DNA from: OAS926 sp035503715
GTDB taxonomy: Bacteria > Pseudomonadota > Alphaproteobacteria > Rhizobiales > Rhizobiaceae
Assembly: GCA_035503715.1 (NCBI GenBank)
Contig: DATJTE010000078.1
Location: forward strand, 15,643-79,642
Reading direction: 5' to 3'
Length of the DNA: 64,000 nt
Part shown: positions 41,707 through 50,639 of the stretch, one piece after another
Position numbering within the stretch: the stretch's first letter is position 1
How the letters are laid out: each line of letters begins with the position of its first letter
Program-made: the position numbers and the translations under genes
Notes under the pieces: model-generated
The model's input: the letters and a program-made list of their open reading frames with translations, nothing else
Databases searched by the model: none
Told to the model about the DNA's origin: nothing

Positions 41707-43239
41707 CTACAGCGGAATGTTGTCGTGCTTCTTCCAGGGGTTTTCGAGGTCCTTGTTCCGCAGCAGCCGGAGCGCCCGCGCCACGCGGCGGCGGGTCGAA
41801 TGCGGCATGATCACCTCGTCAATATAGCCGCGCTCGGCGGCAACGAACGGTGACAGGAAGCGGTCCTCATACGCCTTGGTGTGCGCGGCGATCTTTTCCG
41901 CATCGCCGATGTCTTTCCGGTAGATGATCTCGACCGCGCCCTTGGCGCCCATGACCGCAATCTGCGCGGTCGGCCAGGCATAGTTGATGTCGCCGCGCAA
42001 ATGTTTTGACGCCATAACGTCATAAGCCCCGCCAAACGCCTTGCGGGTGATGATCGTTACCTTCGGCACGGTGGCTTCCGCATAGGCGAACAGCAGTTTG
42101 GCGCCGTGCTTGATCAGGCCGCCATATTCCTGCGAGGTGCCGGGGAGGAATCCGGGCACGTCGACGAAAGTGACCAGCGGAATGTTGAAGCAGTCGCAGA
42201 AGCGGACGAAGCGTGCCGCCTTGCGGCTGGCGTCGCTGTCGAGCACGCCGGCCAGCACCATCGGCTGGTTGGCGATGAAACCGACCGTGCGGCCTTCGAC
42301 GCGGCCGAGGCCGGTGACGATGTTTTTCGCGAACGCTGCCTGGATCTCGAAGAAGTCGCCTTCATCGCAGGTCTTCAGGATCAGCTCGCGAATATCGTAG
42401 GGCTTGTTGGCGCTGTCGGGCACCAGACGATCGAGCGAGTAATCGGGATCGTCGACCGGCTGATGGTTTTCGATCTCGGGAATGTCGGCCGTGTTCGAGG
42501 CAGGCAGCAGGTCGACCAGCCGCCGCATCTGCAGCAGCGCCTCGACATCATTGTCATAGGCGCCGTCGGCGATCGACGATTTGGTCGTGTGCACGGAAGC
42601 GCCACCGAGCTGCTCAGCCGTCACCGTTTCGTTGGTGACGGTCTTCACCACATCCGGTCCGGTGACGAACATGTAGGACGTGTCGCGCACCATGAAGATG
42701 AAGTCGGTCATTGCTGGCGAATAGACATCGCCGCCGGCGCACGGCCCCATGATGACGCTGATCTGCGGAATGACGCCTGAAGCCAGCACGTTGCGCTGGA
42801 AGATTTCTGCGTAGCCACCGAGTGCCGCGACGCCTTCCTGGATGCGTGCGCCGCCCGCGTCGTAAAGGCCGATGATCGGCGCGCGGTTCCGAAGCGCCAT
42901 GTCCTGGACCTTCATGACCTTCTCCGCATGCGCCTCCGACAGCGAACCGCCGAAGACGGTGAAATCCTTGGCGAAGATGAAGACAGGCCGGCCGTTCACC
43001 GTGCCCCAGCCGGTGACGACGCCGTCACCGGCGATCTTCGATTTCTCCATGCCGAAGTCGGTCGAGCGATGTTCGACATACATATCGAACTCCTCGAAGG
43101 AGTTCTCGTCGAGGAACACCTCGATGCGCTCGCGCGCCGTGAGCTTGCCGCGCGCATGCTGCGCCTCGATGCGCGCCGTGCCGCCGCCGGCGCGGGCGAT
43201 CTCGCGCCGCCGCTCGAGTTCCTTCAGCACGTCCTTCAT
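41707..43239 (-). CDS. pccB: propionyl-CoA carboxylase beta chain
   Basis: 510 aa carboxyltransferase subunit of the biotin-dependent enzyme that turns propionyl-CoA into methylmalonyl-CoA. It has the crotonase-like halves with GLYDAGGARIQEGVAALGGY and FVDVPGFLPGTSQEYGG, the two oxyanion-hole regions. The start ATG 43239 gives the usual N-terminus MKDVLKELERRREIA. The GGGAGG Shine-Dalgarno is inside a perfect hairpin. mce in this window acts on its product; pccA, the biotin carboxylase partner, is not in the window. Confidence 0.95.
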   Translation of the reverse strand: MKDVLKELERRREIARAGGGTARIEAQHARGKLTARERIEVFLDENSFEEFDMYVEHRSTDFGMEKSKIAGDGVVTGWGTVNGRPVFIFAKDFTVFGGSLSEAHAEKVMKVQDMALRNRAPIIGLYDAGGARIQEGVAALGGYAEIFQRNVLASGVIPQISVIMGPCAGGDVYSPAMTDFIFMVRDTSYMFVTGPDVVKTVTNETVTAEQLGGASVHTTKSSIADGAYDNDVEALLQMRRLVDLLPASNTADIPEIENHQPVDDPDYSLDRLVPDSANKPYDIRELILKTCDEGDFFEIQAAFAKNIVTGLGRVEGRTVGFIANQPMVLAGVLDSDASRKAARFVRFCDCFNIPLVTFVDVPGFLPGTSQEYGGLIKHGAKLLFAYAEATVPKVTIITRKAFGGAYDVMASKHLRGDINYAWPTAQIAVMGAKGAVEIIYRKDIGDAEKIAAHTKAYEDRFLSPFVAAERGYIDEVIMPHSTRRRVARALRLLRNKDLENPWKKHDNIPL

Positions 43240-43243
43240 GGAG

Positions 43244-43269
43244 ACCTCCCGGCAAACCTGCCGGGAGGT
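43244..43269 (-). promoter_or_regulatory. perfect 11-bp hairpin sequestering the pccB ribosome site
   Basis: In the minus-strand transcript, ACCTCCCGGCA and TGCCGGGAGGT pair perfectly around a 4-nt GGTT loop. The Shine-Dalgarno GGGAGG is in the 3' arm, 5 nt from the ATG, and its complement CCTCCC is in the 5' arm. As a DNA dyad the same bases could also be an operator. Confidence 0.7.
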
Positions 43270-43344
43270 TGTTATCACGCCGGGAAAAGGGAGCAAGACC
43301 GCAGTCCGCAGACCCGTTGTGCCGTTCCCGCGGGGTCGCGATGC

Positions 43345-43785
43345 TTACCAGCTACCCGTGTTCGGCATCGACAGCCACGGCTCCTGCGGCGGCAGCGGAT
43401 CGCCTTCCTGCAGCAGCTCGATCGAGATGTTGTCGGGCGATTTTACGAACGCCATGTTGCCGTCGCGCGGCGGGCGGTTGATGGTGACGCCGGCATCCAT
43501 CAGCCGCTTGCAGGTGTCATAGATGTTATCGACCTTGTAGGCGAGATGACCGAAATTGCGTCCGCCGGTGTAGACTTCAGGGTCCCAGTTGTAGGTCAGC
43601 TCGAGATCCGGCGCGCGGTTCTTGATCGAGTTCTCCTTATCCTTCGGCGCGGCGAGAAAGATCAGCGTGAAGCGGCCCTTCTCGTTTTCGTGTCGCCGGA
43701 CCTCCTCCAGTCCGAGCTTGTTGCAATAGAAGTCGAGCGAGGCTTCGACATCGGTGACACGGACCATCGTGTGGAGATAACGCAT
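43345..43785 (-). CDS. gloA: lactoylglutathione lyase (glyoxalase I)
   Basis: 146 aa VOC-fold enzyme. It converts the methylglyoxal-glutathione hemithioacetal to lactoylglutathione. The N-terminus MRYLHTMVRVTDVEASLDFY and the metal ligands H5, E62 (LELTYNW), H80 (FGHLAYKV) and E123 (ISIELLQ) agree with E. coli GloA. It lies upstream of pccB on the same strand with a 105-nt gap, so co-transcription is possible. Confidence 0.93.
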   Translation of the reverse strand: MRYLHTMVRVTDVEASLDFYCNKLGLEEVRRHENEKGRFTLIFLAAPKDKENSIKNRAPDLELTYNWDPEVYTGGRNFGHLAYKVDNIYDTCKRLMDAGVTINRPPRDGNMAFVKSPDNISIELLQEGDPLPPQEPWLSMPNTGSW

Positions 43786-43997
43786 CCGAAAATTCCTTAT
43801 GAGCGGGAGGCGGCAAACTTATGCCCAGGGAGGGCCGCTCGGCAACTGCGTGGCTGCATGACGAGGTGTGTCTTTCGCGACTCAGTTCTGCGAAATGGTG
43901 AAAAAAGCAAAACCGGCTCTTGCGCGGTGGCGATTACGAGGGTGTTATTCTCAGGTTGAAGAATCACGTAACGCGTTTTCGAGAAGGGGTGCGTCTG

Positions 43998-44594
43998 ATG
44001 GGGGACAAAGCCTCGGCGGTGAGGCAAGACTTTGAGAGGGGCGAGGGGCTCGACCTTCAAGAGGGTGATACGCAAGGTCTCGTTGAGATCTCCGGCGCCA
44101 TCAAGTGGTTCGACGTGGCCAAGGGCTACGGTTTCGTTCTTCCGGATGTCAGCGGATTGGGTGATGTGCTCCTGCACGTAACCTGTCTTCGACGTGACGG
44201 TTTTCAGACCGCGCTCGAAGGCGCGCGTGTGGTCTGCCTCGTCAAGCAGGGCGACCGAGGACTGCAGTGCTTCCGCGTCATCTCGATGGACACCTCGACC
44301 GCGGTGCATCCGGCGGAACTTCCGGCGCAGCGCACGCATGTCGTCGTCACGCCTGACAGCGGACTCGAGCGCGCATTGGTAAAGTGGTTCAACCGGACCA
44401 AAGGGTTTGGCTTCCTGACGCGCGGCGAGGGCACGGAAGACATCTTCGTGCATATGGAGACTCTGCGGCGCTATGGCATAACCGAATTGCGCCCGGGCCA
44501 GGTCGTGCTCTGTCGTTTCGGTCGCGGCGACAAGGGTCTGATGGCCGCCGAGATTCACCCGGACATCGGTACGCTGCCGCCCGCATCGCACTGA
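43998..44594 (+). CDS. protein with two cold-shock domains
   Basis: 198 aa from ATG 43998, with AAGGGG about 9 nt upstream. Two cold-shock domains are present, each with RNP1-like motifs: GAIKWFDVAKGYGFVLPD near residue 33 and ALVKWFNRTKGFGFLTR near residue 127. It should bind single-stranded RNA or DNA. Duplicated CSD proteins of this size are known in alphaproteobacteria. The gene is monocistronic, closed by an intrinsic terminator. Confidence 0.9.
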   Translation: MGDKASAVRQDFERGEGLDLQEGDTQGLVEISGAIKWFDVAKGYGFVLPDVSGLGDVLLHVTCLRRDGFQTALEGARVVCLVKQGDRGLQCFRVISMDTSTAVHPAELPAQRTHVVVTPDSGLERALVKWFNRTKGFGFLTRGEGTEDIFVHMETLRRYGITELRPGQVVLCRFGRGDKGLMAAEIHPDIGTLPPASH

Positions 44595-44617
44595 GCAAGC
44601 TTCGAGTGTAAAGAGAG

Positions 44618-44642
44618 AAGCGGCCTGCAAATGGCCGCTTTT
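44618..44642 (+). terminator. rho-independent terminator after the cold-shock gene
   Basis: AAGCGGCC (44618-44625) and GGCCGCTT (44633-44640) form an 8-bp stem with a 7-nt loop, running into TTTT at 44639-44642. It lies 24 nt after the cold-shock gene stop. Confidence 0.85.
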
Positions 44643-44694
44643 CGTGCTTTTGGTGCCTGCGAACAATGATGGCGCGAGAACGGGATCAGGGATT

Positions 44695-45201
44695 TTGACC
44701 GAAAAGAAACAATGGCTTACGGCGCTCGCCGCTTTGGCCGCGGCGCTCGGAATCGTCTACTTCGCCTTTGGCCTTTCCTCGTCGGCGCAAGGCCAGGCGA
44801 TGATCCTGCCGGTCGATCCCGCACCATTGCTTGCAGTGACCGACGGCGGCGAGAAGAGCTTCACCATCGAGGTCGCGGACGATCCGGCGGAGCGCTCCGC
44901 CGGTCTGATGTTCCGCGAAGAAATGGACAACGATCACGGCATGCTGTTCGTTTTCGAGGACACACGCCAAGTCGGTTTCTGGATGAAGAATACGCCGATG
45001 CCGCTCGATCTGCTCTTCATCGCGCCTGGCGGTGAGGTGAAAGCGATCCTTCCGGGCGAACCATTTTCGGAAGCGGTGATCACACCCGGCGAGCCGGTGC
45101 GTTTCGTTCTTGAACTGAAGCGCGGCACCGCGAAAGCATCGGGCATCGAGCAGGGTGACATGCTGCGCCATCCGGCGATCGAACGGGCGGGAAATGGTTG
45201 A
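44695..45201 (+). CDS. DUF192 family exported protein
   Basis: 168 aa from a TTG at 44695; AGGGA lies close upstream. The alternative GTG at 44644 lies right after the terminator and gives residues unlike a signal peptide. Residues 5-30 form a membrane anchor or signal peptide. The DUF192 core is GLMFREEMDNDHGMLFVFED followed by VGFWMKNTPMPLDLLFI, a small periplasmic fold of unknown function. It overlaps the next hydrolase gene by 8 nt. Confidence 0.83.
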   Translation: MTEKKQWLTALAALAAALGIVYFAFGLSSSAQGQAMILPVDPAPLLAVTDGGEKSFTIEVADDPAERSAGLMFREEMDNDHGMLFVFEDTRQVGFWMKNTPMPLDLLFIAPGGEVKAILPGEPFSEAVITPGEPVRFVLELKRGTAKASGIEQGDMLRHPAIERAGNG

Positions 45202-46000
45202 TCTGCCTGAGCGCGCGCCAGGCGCGGATGCCGTCCAGCACCTTCCCCATGACGGCTTCGATCTCGCCTTCCTGGACTCGATGCCTGCCGCGGGCAAAGC
45301 CGAACCCGTTTTGCTCATCCACGGCTTTGCGTCGAGCATGGTCGTAAACTGGATTTCGCCGGGCTGGGTGAAGACATTTGCAGACGCGGGCTATCGCTCC
45401 ATCGCCATCGACAATCGTGGCCATGGCCTCTCGTCGAAAAGCTACGACGCCGATGCCTATACGCCTGAAAAAATGGCCGGCGATGCGGTGGCGTTGCTCG
45501 ATCATCTCGGCATCGAACGCGCGCATGTGTTCGGCTATTCGATGGGCGCCCGCGTCTCGGCCAATCTTGCCTTGATGGAGCCGGCGCGGGTCGCGACGCT
45601 CATCCTCGGTGGCTTGGGAATAGGTTTGGTCGAAGGCGTCGGCGACTGGGATCCGATTGCCGACGCATTGCTTGCAACTGATCCGGCTCAAATCACCCAC
45701 CCGCGCGGGAAGATGTTCCGGGCGTTCGCCGACCAGACCAAAAGCGACCGTCGCGCGCTCGCCGCCTGCATCACCACCTCGCGCCGCGAACTGACCGAAG
45801 CGGATGTCCAGCGCATCACCCAGCCGACCTTGATCGGCGTCGGAACCAAGGACGATCTGGCGGGTTCAGCCGAGGAGCTGGCCGGCCTGATGCCGAACGC
45901 CACCGCGTTCTCGATCGAGGGCCGTGACCACATGCTGTCGGTCGGCGACAGGACGTGGAAGAAACGCGTGCTGGAGTTTTTGGGACAGCACGCGCTTTAG
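45194..46000 (+). CDS. alpha/beta hydrolase
   Basis: 268 aa from ATG 45194. The oxyanion-hole motif is LLIHGFASS, the nucleophile elbow is FGYSMGARVSA (Ser), and the histidine is in GRDHMLSVG. The acid should be in the segment GTKDDLAGS. The substrate is unknown. It overlaps DUF192 by 8 nt and is likely co-translated. Confidence 0.88.
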   Translation: MVDLPERAPGADAVQHLPHDGFDLAFLDSMPAAGKAEPVLLIHGFASSMVVNWISPGWVKTFADAGYRSIAIDNRGHGLSSKSYDADAYTPEKMAGDAVALLDHLGIERAHVFGYSMGARVSANLALMEPARVATLILGGLGIGLVEGVGDWDPIADALLATDPAQITHPRGKMFRAFADQTKSDRRALAACITTSRRELTEADVQRITQPTLIGVGTKDDLAGSAEELAGLMPNATAFSIEGRDHMLSVGDRTWKKRVLEFLGQHAL

Positions 46001-46030
46001 GCTCGGCATAGACCACGCTGCGACGCTCAC

Positions 46031-46537
46031 ATGACACGAACGATCACCGTCAACGACAGGATGCAGCGCGGTTACCGCTATGAGCTCACCGCACGCACCG
46101 GTCGCGACTTCGCCCCGGAGTTCAAACCCGACCTGACGCCCAAGGAGATGCTCGAACTCGGCATTTTCGGCGGCAAATACATGACGGACACGAAGAAGGA
46201 GTTTCCGGCCTCCTGGTTCGCCCGGGCAAAACTGTCTCCCGACAAAGCCGATCCGAAGGTCAACTATTTCGGCGTCGGTGCCAGCCAGCCGCTGTCTGTC
46301 TGGCGGAAGAAGGGCTGGATCCATGCCGACGATCCGCGCGGCTGGTTCCAATGGTACTGCCGTTATTATCTCGGCCGGCGTATGCCCGGCGAGGACGAGC
46401 GCCAGATAAGCCGCTGGAAGGCCATCCGGCGGCATATCGCGCAAATCCGGAAGAATTGCGAGCGCGGCGACATGTGGTGCCGGCCCCGCCAGCGGCAGGC
46501 GCTGCTTCACTGGGCATATGACAGCCGCAAGATCTAG
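46031..46537 (+). CDS. conserved hypothetical protein
   Basis: 168 aa, soluble and basic, rich in Trp, Tyr and Arg, with stretches such as GWIHADDPRGWFQWYCRYYLGRR and PRQRQALLHWAYDSRKI. I recall similar sequences as a conserved hypothetical family found in bacteria and some fungi, but know no function. It lies 30 nt after the hydrolase, and no strong Shine-Dalgarno is visible. Confidence 0.72.
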   Translation: MTRTITVNDRMQRGYRYELTARTGRDFAPEFKPDLTPKEMLELGIFGGKYMTDTKKEFPASWFARAKLSPDKADPKVNYFGVGASQPLSVWRKKGWIHADDPRGWFQWYCRYYLGRRMPGEDERQISRWKAIRRHIAQIRKNCERGDMWCRPRQRQALLHWAYDSRKI

Positions 46538-46632
46538 AAGACGCCTCTACGGCACGTGGCTTGCGACGAAAGGCGCCTTGTCAAAATCTGTTCGATCTTG
46601 AACAAGCTGACGATCTACTTCGGGGAACCAGC

Positions 46633-47502
46633 TTGACGCAGCCGAAACCGCTTGAATTCACCGGCGCTGAGAACAACCGGCTCGCCGCCGATTTGTGGGA
46701 TGGGCGGGGCCATCCGGTGGTCTTCCTGCATGGCGGCGGACAGACGCGCCGGGCCTGGGACGCGACCGCGCGGCGAGTGGCTGCTGCCGGCATGCGCGCG
46801 ATCTCCGTCGACCAGCGCGGCCATGGCGAGAGCGCCTGGGTGGAGAGCGGCAATTACCGCTTTTCGGATTTTGCCGCGGACGCCGCCACGGTCGTCCGGC
46901 AGGTCGCCGAGATGTTCCACGCCGCGCCGTCTGCGGTTGGAGCGTCGCTCGGCGGACTCGCTGCGCTGGCAGCGGAGGTGAAGAACGGTCCGCTGCTCGA
47001 TTCCCTGGTCCTGGTCGACGTGACGCCCCGCATGGACCCTGAAGGCGTTGCGAAAGTCCAGGGCTTCATGGGCGAACGCATGGACGAAGGCTTTGCCACG
47101 CTCGAGGAGGCGGCTGAGGCGATCGCCGCCTATCTGCCGCATCGCAAGCGGCCGACGTCGCTCGAGGGTTTGCGCAAGAACCTGCGGCAAGGAACCGACG
47201 GGCGTTTTCGCTGGCATTGGGACCCAGCCTTCATGAAAAGCGAGCGGAACGTGAACTCGTTCGCGCGCGAACTGATGGCTGAGCTGATGGACGCGCTGCC
47301 GAACCTGCACCTGCCGATCCTGCTGGTGCGGGGCATGCAGTCGGAACTTGTGCACGAGGCCTACGCCAAGGAGTTCGTCGAGCGCGCGCCGACCGCATCC
47401 TACGTCGATGTCAGCGGTGCAGGGCACATGGTGGCCGGCGACAAGAACGACATTTTCTGCTCGGCGATCCTCGACTTTCTGACCGACCGGGAAGCGGCTT
47501 AG
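46633..47502 (+). CDS. alpha/beta hydrolase (second)
   Basis: 289 aa from TTG 46633, with CGGGGAA upstream; a TTG at 46561 is a less likely longer start. Motifs: VVFLHGGGQTRRAW with the oxyanion hole, VGASLGGLAAL with the nucleophile Ser, GHGESAW, and GAGHMVAGD with the catalytic His. The lid region after residue 135 has Arg/Lys-rich helices. It is an esterase or C-C hydrolase-type enzyme with unknown substrate. It has its own transcript or follows 46031-46537 with a 95-nt gap. Confidence 0.86.
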   Translation: MTQPKPLEFTGAENNRLAADLWDGRGHPVVFLHGGGQTRRAWDATARRVAAAGMRAISVDQRGHGESAWVESGNYRFSDFAADAATVVRQVAEMFHAAPSAVGASLGGLAALAAEVKNGPLLDSLVLVDVTPRMDPEGVAKVQGFMGERMDEGFATLEEAAEAIAAYLPHRKRPTSLEGLRKNLRQGTDGRFRWHWDPAFMKSERNVNSFARELMAELMDALPNLHLPILLVRGMQSELVHEAYAKEFVERAPTASYVDVSGAGHMVAGDKNDIFCSAILDFLTDREAA

Positions 47503-47577
47503 ACCCTCATAGCCCCGCTTTCAGCCCGCAAGACTTCGTTTCCCATGTCCGCTTGAAATTGGATGAACCAAATCCAT

Positions 47578-47604
47578 TTGACAGGATACTCAAGAAAATA
47601 GAAT
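47578..47604 (+). promoter_or_regulatory. candidate promoter of cysE
   Basis: TTGACA (47578-47583) is a perfect -35. TAGAAT (47599-47604) matches five of six -10 bases, but the spacer is only 15 nt. Located 58 nt upstream of the cysE ATG. Short spacer lowers confidence. Confidence 0.35.
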
Positions 47605-47661
47605 TCAATCGCGGCCTAAAATCGCTTATTATCGAAGGCCTTGAGGGACAGGACGGCTGAG

Positions 47662-48510
47662 ATGACGACCAATACCGCCCAGCGCACCGGAAAGATCCAG
47701 CCGGTCGATCCGATCTGGCGATCGATCCGCGACGAGGCGATGGAAGCCGTCGAGCGCGATCCGCTACTCGCCGCCTTCCTCTATTCGACCATCCTGAACC
47801 ACGAGACGCTCGAGGACGCGGTGATCCACCGCATCGCGCAGCGGCTCGACCATCAGGACGTACCGGCGGATATGATCCGCCACACCTTCTCGACCATGCT
47901 GCGCGACTGGCCCGAATGGAGCACGGTCCTCCGCGTCGACATCCAGGCCTACTACGATCGTGACCCCGCCTGCGATCGCTTCATCATGCCCGTGCTCTAT
48001 TTCAAGGGTTTCCATGCGATCCAGACCCATCGCCTGGCGCATTGGCTGTGGAACCACGGCCGCAAGGATTTCGCCCTCTATCTCCAGAGCCGCTCGTCGG
48101 TCGTCTTCGGCACCGACATCAATCCGGCTGCGCGGATGGGGAAAGGCATATTCATCGACCACGCGACCGACATCGTCATTGGCGAGACGGCGGTGGTCGA
48201 GGACAATGTCTCGATGCTGAACGGTGTGACGCTGGGCGGCACCGGCAAGGAAAGCGGCGACCGGCATCCAAAGATCCGTCACGGCGTGCTGATCGGCACC
48301 GGCGCGAAGATCCTCGGCAATATCGAGGTTGGCCATTGCGCCAAGGTGGCGGCTGGCTCGGTCGTGTTGGCGCCTGTGCCGCACAACAAGACCGTGGCCG
48401 GCGTTCCGGCGCGCGTCGTCGGCGAAACCGGTTGCGATCAGCCGTCGCGGCAGATGGACCAGTTGCTGACGACCAAGCAGATCGACCACGTCGTCACGTT
48501 CGATATCTAG
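47662..48510 (+). CDS. cysE: serine O-acetyltransferase
   Basis: 282 aa from ATG 47662, with AGGACGG upstream. It makes O-acetylserine from serine and acetyl-CoA, the first step of cysteine biosynthesis. An N-terminal helical domain (about 20-160) with DIQAYYDRDPACD precedes left-handed beta-helix repeats, with the catalytic region GIFIDHATDIVIGETAVVED and GVTLGGTGKESGDRHPKI. The C-terminal tail ends in VVTFDI, the type of hydrophobic end that docks into CysK. Confidence 0.94.
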   Translation: MTTNTAQRTGKIQPVDPIWRSIRDEAMEAVERDPLLAAFLYSTILNHETLEDAVIHRIAQRLDHQDVPADMIRHTFSTMLRDWPEWSTVLRVDIQAYYDRDPACDRFIMPVLYFKGFHAIQTHRLAHWLWNHGRKDFALYLQSRSSVVFGTDINPAARMGKGIFIDHATDIVIGETAVVEDNVSMLNGVTLGGTGKESGDRHPKIRHGVLIGTGAKILGNIEVGHCAKVAAGSVVLAPVPHNKTVAGVPARVVGETGCDQPSRQMDQLLTTKQIDHVVTFDI

Positions 48511-48628
48511 CCGCCATTCATCGGCAACACTGCTCCCTGCCCATTGCGGGCGGGAGGCGGACTGCCTTTACATCGCCATCCTTCACATGTCAGAAGCGCG
48601 GCAAGCCAAACCAAGCCGGAGCAGCCCG

Positions 48629-48832
48629 TTGAAGCCCGACGAAATCCGCAAGCTCGACGCCTATTTCAAGCGTGCCTTCCAGAACCCGCGCCTGCAGGTG
48701 AAGGCGAGGCCGCGCAAGGAAGATTCGGCCGAGGTCTATGTCGGCGAGGATTTTCTCGGCATCGTCTTCAAGGATGAAGAGGACGGCGACTACAATTTCT
48801 CGATGGCGATCCTCGACATCGACCTCGAATAG
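48629..48832 (+). CDS. DUF3126 family protein
   Basis: 67 aa from TTG 48629, with GGAG 7 nt upstream. An in-frame ATG at 48587 has no Shine-Dalgarno and would add 14 residues not seen in the family. The sequence runs MKPDEIRKLDAYFKRAF, SAEVYVGEDFLGIVFKDEED and ends in MAILDIDLE, the well-conserved Rhizobiales family of unknown function. It follows cysE by 118 nt. A terminator overlaps its stop codon. Confidence 0.87.
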   Translation: MKPDEIRKLDAYFKRAFQNPRLQVKARPRKEDSAEVYVGEDFLGIVFKDEEDGDYNFSMAILDIDLE

Positions 48833-48855
48833 CCCGCTTATTGGCGGGCTGTTTT
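48831..48855 (+). terminator. rho-independent terminator at the DUF3126 stop
   Basis: AGCCCGC (48831-48837) and GCGGGCT (48844-48850) form a 7-bp stem, loop TTATTG, followed by GTTTT. The stem begins within the DUF3126 stop codon, and the loop contains the stop codon of the convergent gene. Confidence 0.8.
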
Positions 48856-49572
48856 CAGCATGCCCGTGATCTTGCCGACCACGTTGCGGTCAAGCGCTTT
48901 CCATTCGCCGAGCAGTTCGCCGGGAAACCTGTAGGTGAGGCTCAACCCACCGCCGATATGCACGTCGCGCTCGCAAGGCGCGAGCGACTGCGCCGCGCTC
49001 GGTCCGGTCAGGCAGCGCGCGACGAACGGTTCCTGGCCGGCGCGCGGCGCCACCACCAGCAGTTCGTTCATGTAGCCGGATTTGGGATCGAAGGCGAAAA
49101 GCCGGGTGCCGTTCGGCCCTTCCGAACCGGGCGTCATGATCAGGTCGCGATAGATCGGTTCGAAACGTCCGCTCATGTCGCGCGACATCATGTTCTCTTC
49201 GATCGATGCGAAGATGATGCGTTTCGCGCCGCCGGCATGATTGAAATCGTCCTGCGCGGCGACCGTATAGCCTGACAGATCCGGCCAGCGGAAATAGAGG
49301 TCGAGACGCGCCGCGATGCCGTCACGCCGGCTGCGCTCGAAGCGGATTTCGTTACCGGGCACCACGGCGACATTGTTGCCGACGACCACCTCATACTTCG
49401 TTGAGTCGTCGCTGTGGCCGGCTTTCACGATCGACTGGCCGAGGAATTTGCCGCCGACGCTGATCGCGACGGACAACAACGCCATCGCGGCGAAGGCGTA
49501 AAACACCTTCATCACGAAGGCCGAATCCAACGGGCGAATATCGTCGCCTGCGATCCCGACAGTCTCTGACAT
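48838..49572 (-). CDS. membrane-anchored periplasmic protein, unknown function
   Basis: 244 aa from ATG 49572, with GAGGGG upstream. A single membrane segment at about residues 20-42 (FVMKVFYAFAAMALLSVAISV) follows a short cytoplasmic N-terminus. The rest is probably periplasmic, with VVPGNEIRFERSRRDGIAARLDLYFRWPDLSGYT and two cysteines near the C-terminus. It resembles conserved hypothetical proteins of Rhizobiales; no function known. The stop codon lies in the loop of the DUF3126 terminator. Confidence 0.72.
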   Translation of the reverse strand: MSETVGIAGDDIRPLDSAFVMKVFYAFAAMALLSVAISVGGKFLGQSIVKAGHSDDSTKYEVVVGNNVAVVPGNEIRFERSRRDGIAARLDLYFRWPDLSGYTVAAQDDFNHAGGAKRIIFASIEENMMSRDMSGRFEPIYRDLIMTPGSEGPNGTRLFAFDPKSGYMNELLVVAPRAGQEPFVARCLTGPSAAQSLAPCERDVHIGGGLSLTYRFPGELLGEWKALDRNVVGKITGMLKTARQ

Positions 49573-49683
49573 CCGCTGACCCCTCGCTCCTGTCTCCGGC
49601 TGGGACAGTTTCCGGCGGCACGCTTCTTGCTCGATGAGCTTTCCAAAGGACGATGCTGTCGTCATGGTAAACGGAGCGTAAAA

Positions 49684-50010
49684 ATGGATGCCGTCGCCCC
49701 GGCTTTGTTCGCGTTTCTGGCCGGTTTGACGCTTGCCGGGCTAGTCGCGACCATCGTCGAGATCGTCACGGACGCGCCCGTCTGCTTCGCCGAGCCATAC
49801 CTGTCGCCAAAGCGCATTGCGCGCTCGGTGGCGCTGGCGGCCATCGCCGGCCCCTTCATGCTGGGCAACGAGGCGCTCGCCGCTTACGACCGCGGCACGA
49901 TCAACAAGGCTAGGCTCTCCGTCTACATGATGGTCGCCGGCACCTGGGCGCTAGCGCTCGGCGTGCTCGCCGTTTCGCTTGCAACGGCACTCGCCGATCT
50001 CCTACCGTGA
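49684..50010 (+). CDS. small membrane protein, unknown function (possibly DUF6949-like)
   Basis: 108 aa from ATG 49684, with GGAG 6 nt upstream. Hydrophobic segments at about residues 5-27, 48-66 and 81-103 suggest three helices, with a PVCFAEPYLSPKRIARSVA loop. I recall similar sequences as a Rhizobiales hypothetical family, but the assignment is uncertain. It is followed after 37 nt by the carbonic-anhydrase-like gene. Confidence 0.65.
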   Translation: MDAVAPALFAFLAGLTLAGLVATIVEIVTDAPVCFAEPYLSPKRIARSVALAAIAGPFMLGNEALAAYDRGTINKARLSVYMMVAGTWALALGVLAVSLATALADLLP

Positions 50011-50047
50011 TCTCCTGAGGCGGCGTTGCCGCTGGTGAGGAGATATT

Positions 50048-50575
50048 ATGCCGATCTATTCCATCGATGGCGTTCTGCCGGAATTTGCCGACGAGGCGTC
50101 CGCCTGGATCGCGCCGGATGCCAGCATTATTGGCCGCGTCAGGATCGGCAGGAATGTCGGAATCTGGTTCGGTGCGGCGATCCGTGGCGACGGCGAGCAG
50201 ATCACCATCGGCGACGACAGCAATGTGCAGGAGCATACGGTGATGCACACGGATCCGGGCTTTGCGCTGACTGTCGGCAAAGGCTGCACGATCGGCCATC
50301 GCGCATTGCTTCACGGCTGCACCATCGGCGACAACACGCTGATCGGCATGGGGGCGATCGTGCTGAACGGCGCCAGGATCGGCAACAATTGCCTCGTCGG
50401 GGCCGGCGCGCTCGTCACGGAAGGCAAGGAATTCCCCGACGGTTCGCTGATCGTCGGTTCGCCCGCGAAAGTCGTCCGCGCCTTGGATGACGCGGCGATC
50501 CAGCGGCTGCGCGTCTCGGCCGCGCACTACGTTCAAAACCAGAAGCGGTTCCGCAAAGGGCTGGCGCCACGCTGA
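50048..50575 (+). CDS. gamma carbonic anhydrase family protein
   Basis: 175 aa left-handed beta-helix of hexapeptide repeats. Zinc ligands are H67 (VMHTD), H84 and H89 (IGHRALLHG), with the 5-residue spacing of gamma carbonic anhydrases. A GTGAGGAG Shine-Dalgarno lies 5 nt before the ATG. Whether it hydrates CO2 or has another role, as with the CaiE/PaaY relatives, cannot be told. Confidence 0.9.
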   Translation: MPIYSIDGVLPEFADEASAWIAPDASIIGRVRIGRNVGIWFGAAIRGDGEQITIGDDSNVQEHTVMHTDPGFALTVGKGCTIGHRALLHGCTIGDNTLIGMGAIVLNGARIGNNCLVGAGALVTEGKEFPDGSLIVGSPAKVVRALDDAAIQRLRVSAAHYVQNQKRFRKGLAPR

Positions 50576-50639
50576 GCTTGATCCGAACCGAAGGTCAGCC
50601 AGCAAAAGCTACAGACTTTCCGATCAGGTCATGCGCCGC

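Noticed and set aside
46588..46606. TGTTC/GAACA dyad in the leader of the second alpha/beta hydrolase, considered as an SOS site.
   Set aside because: It is an inverted, not direct, repeat and has the wrong spacing for the alphaproteobacterial LexA box.
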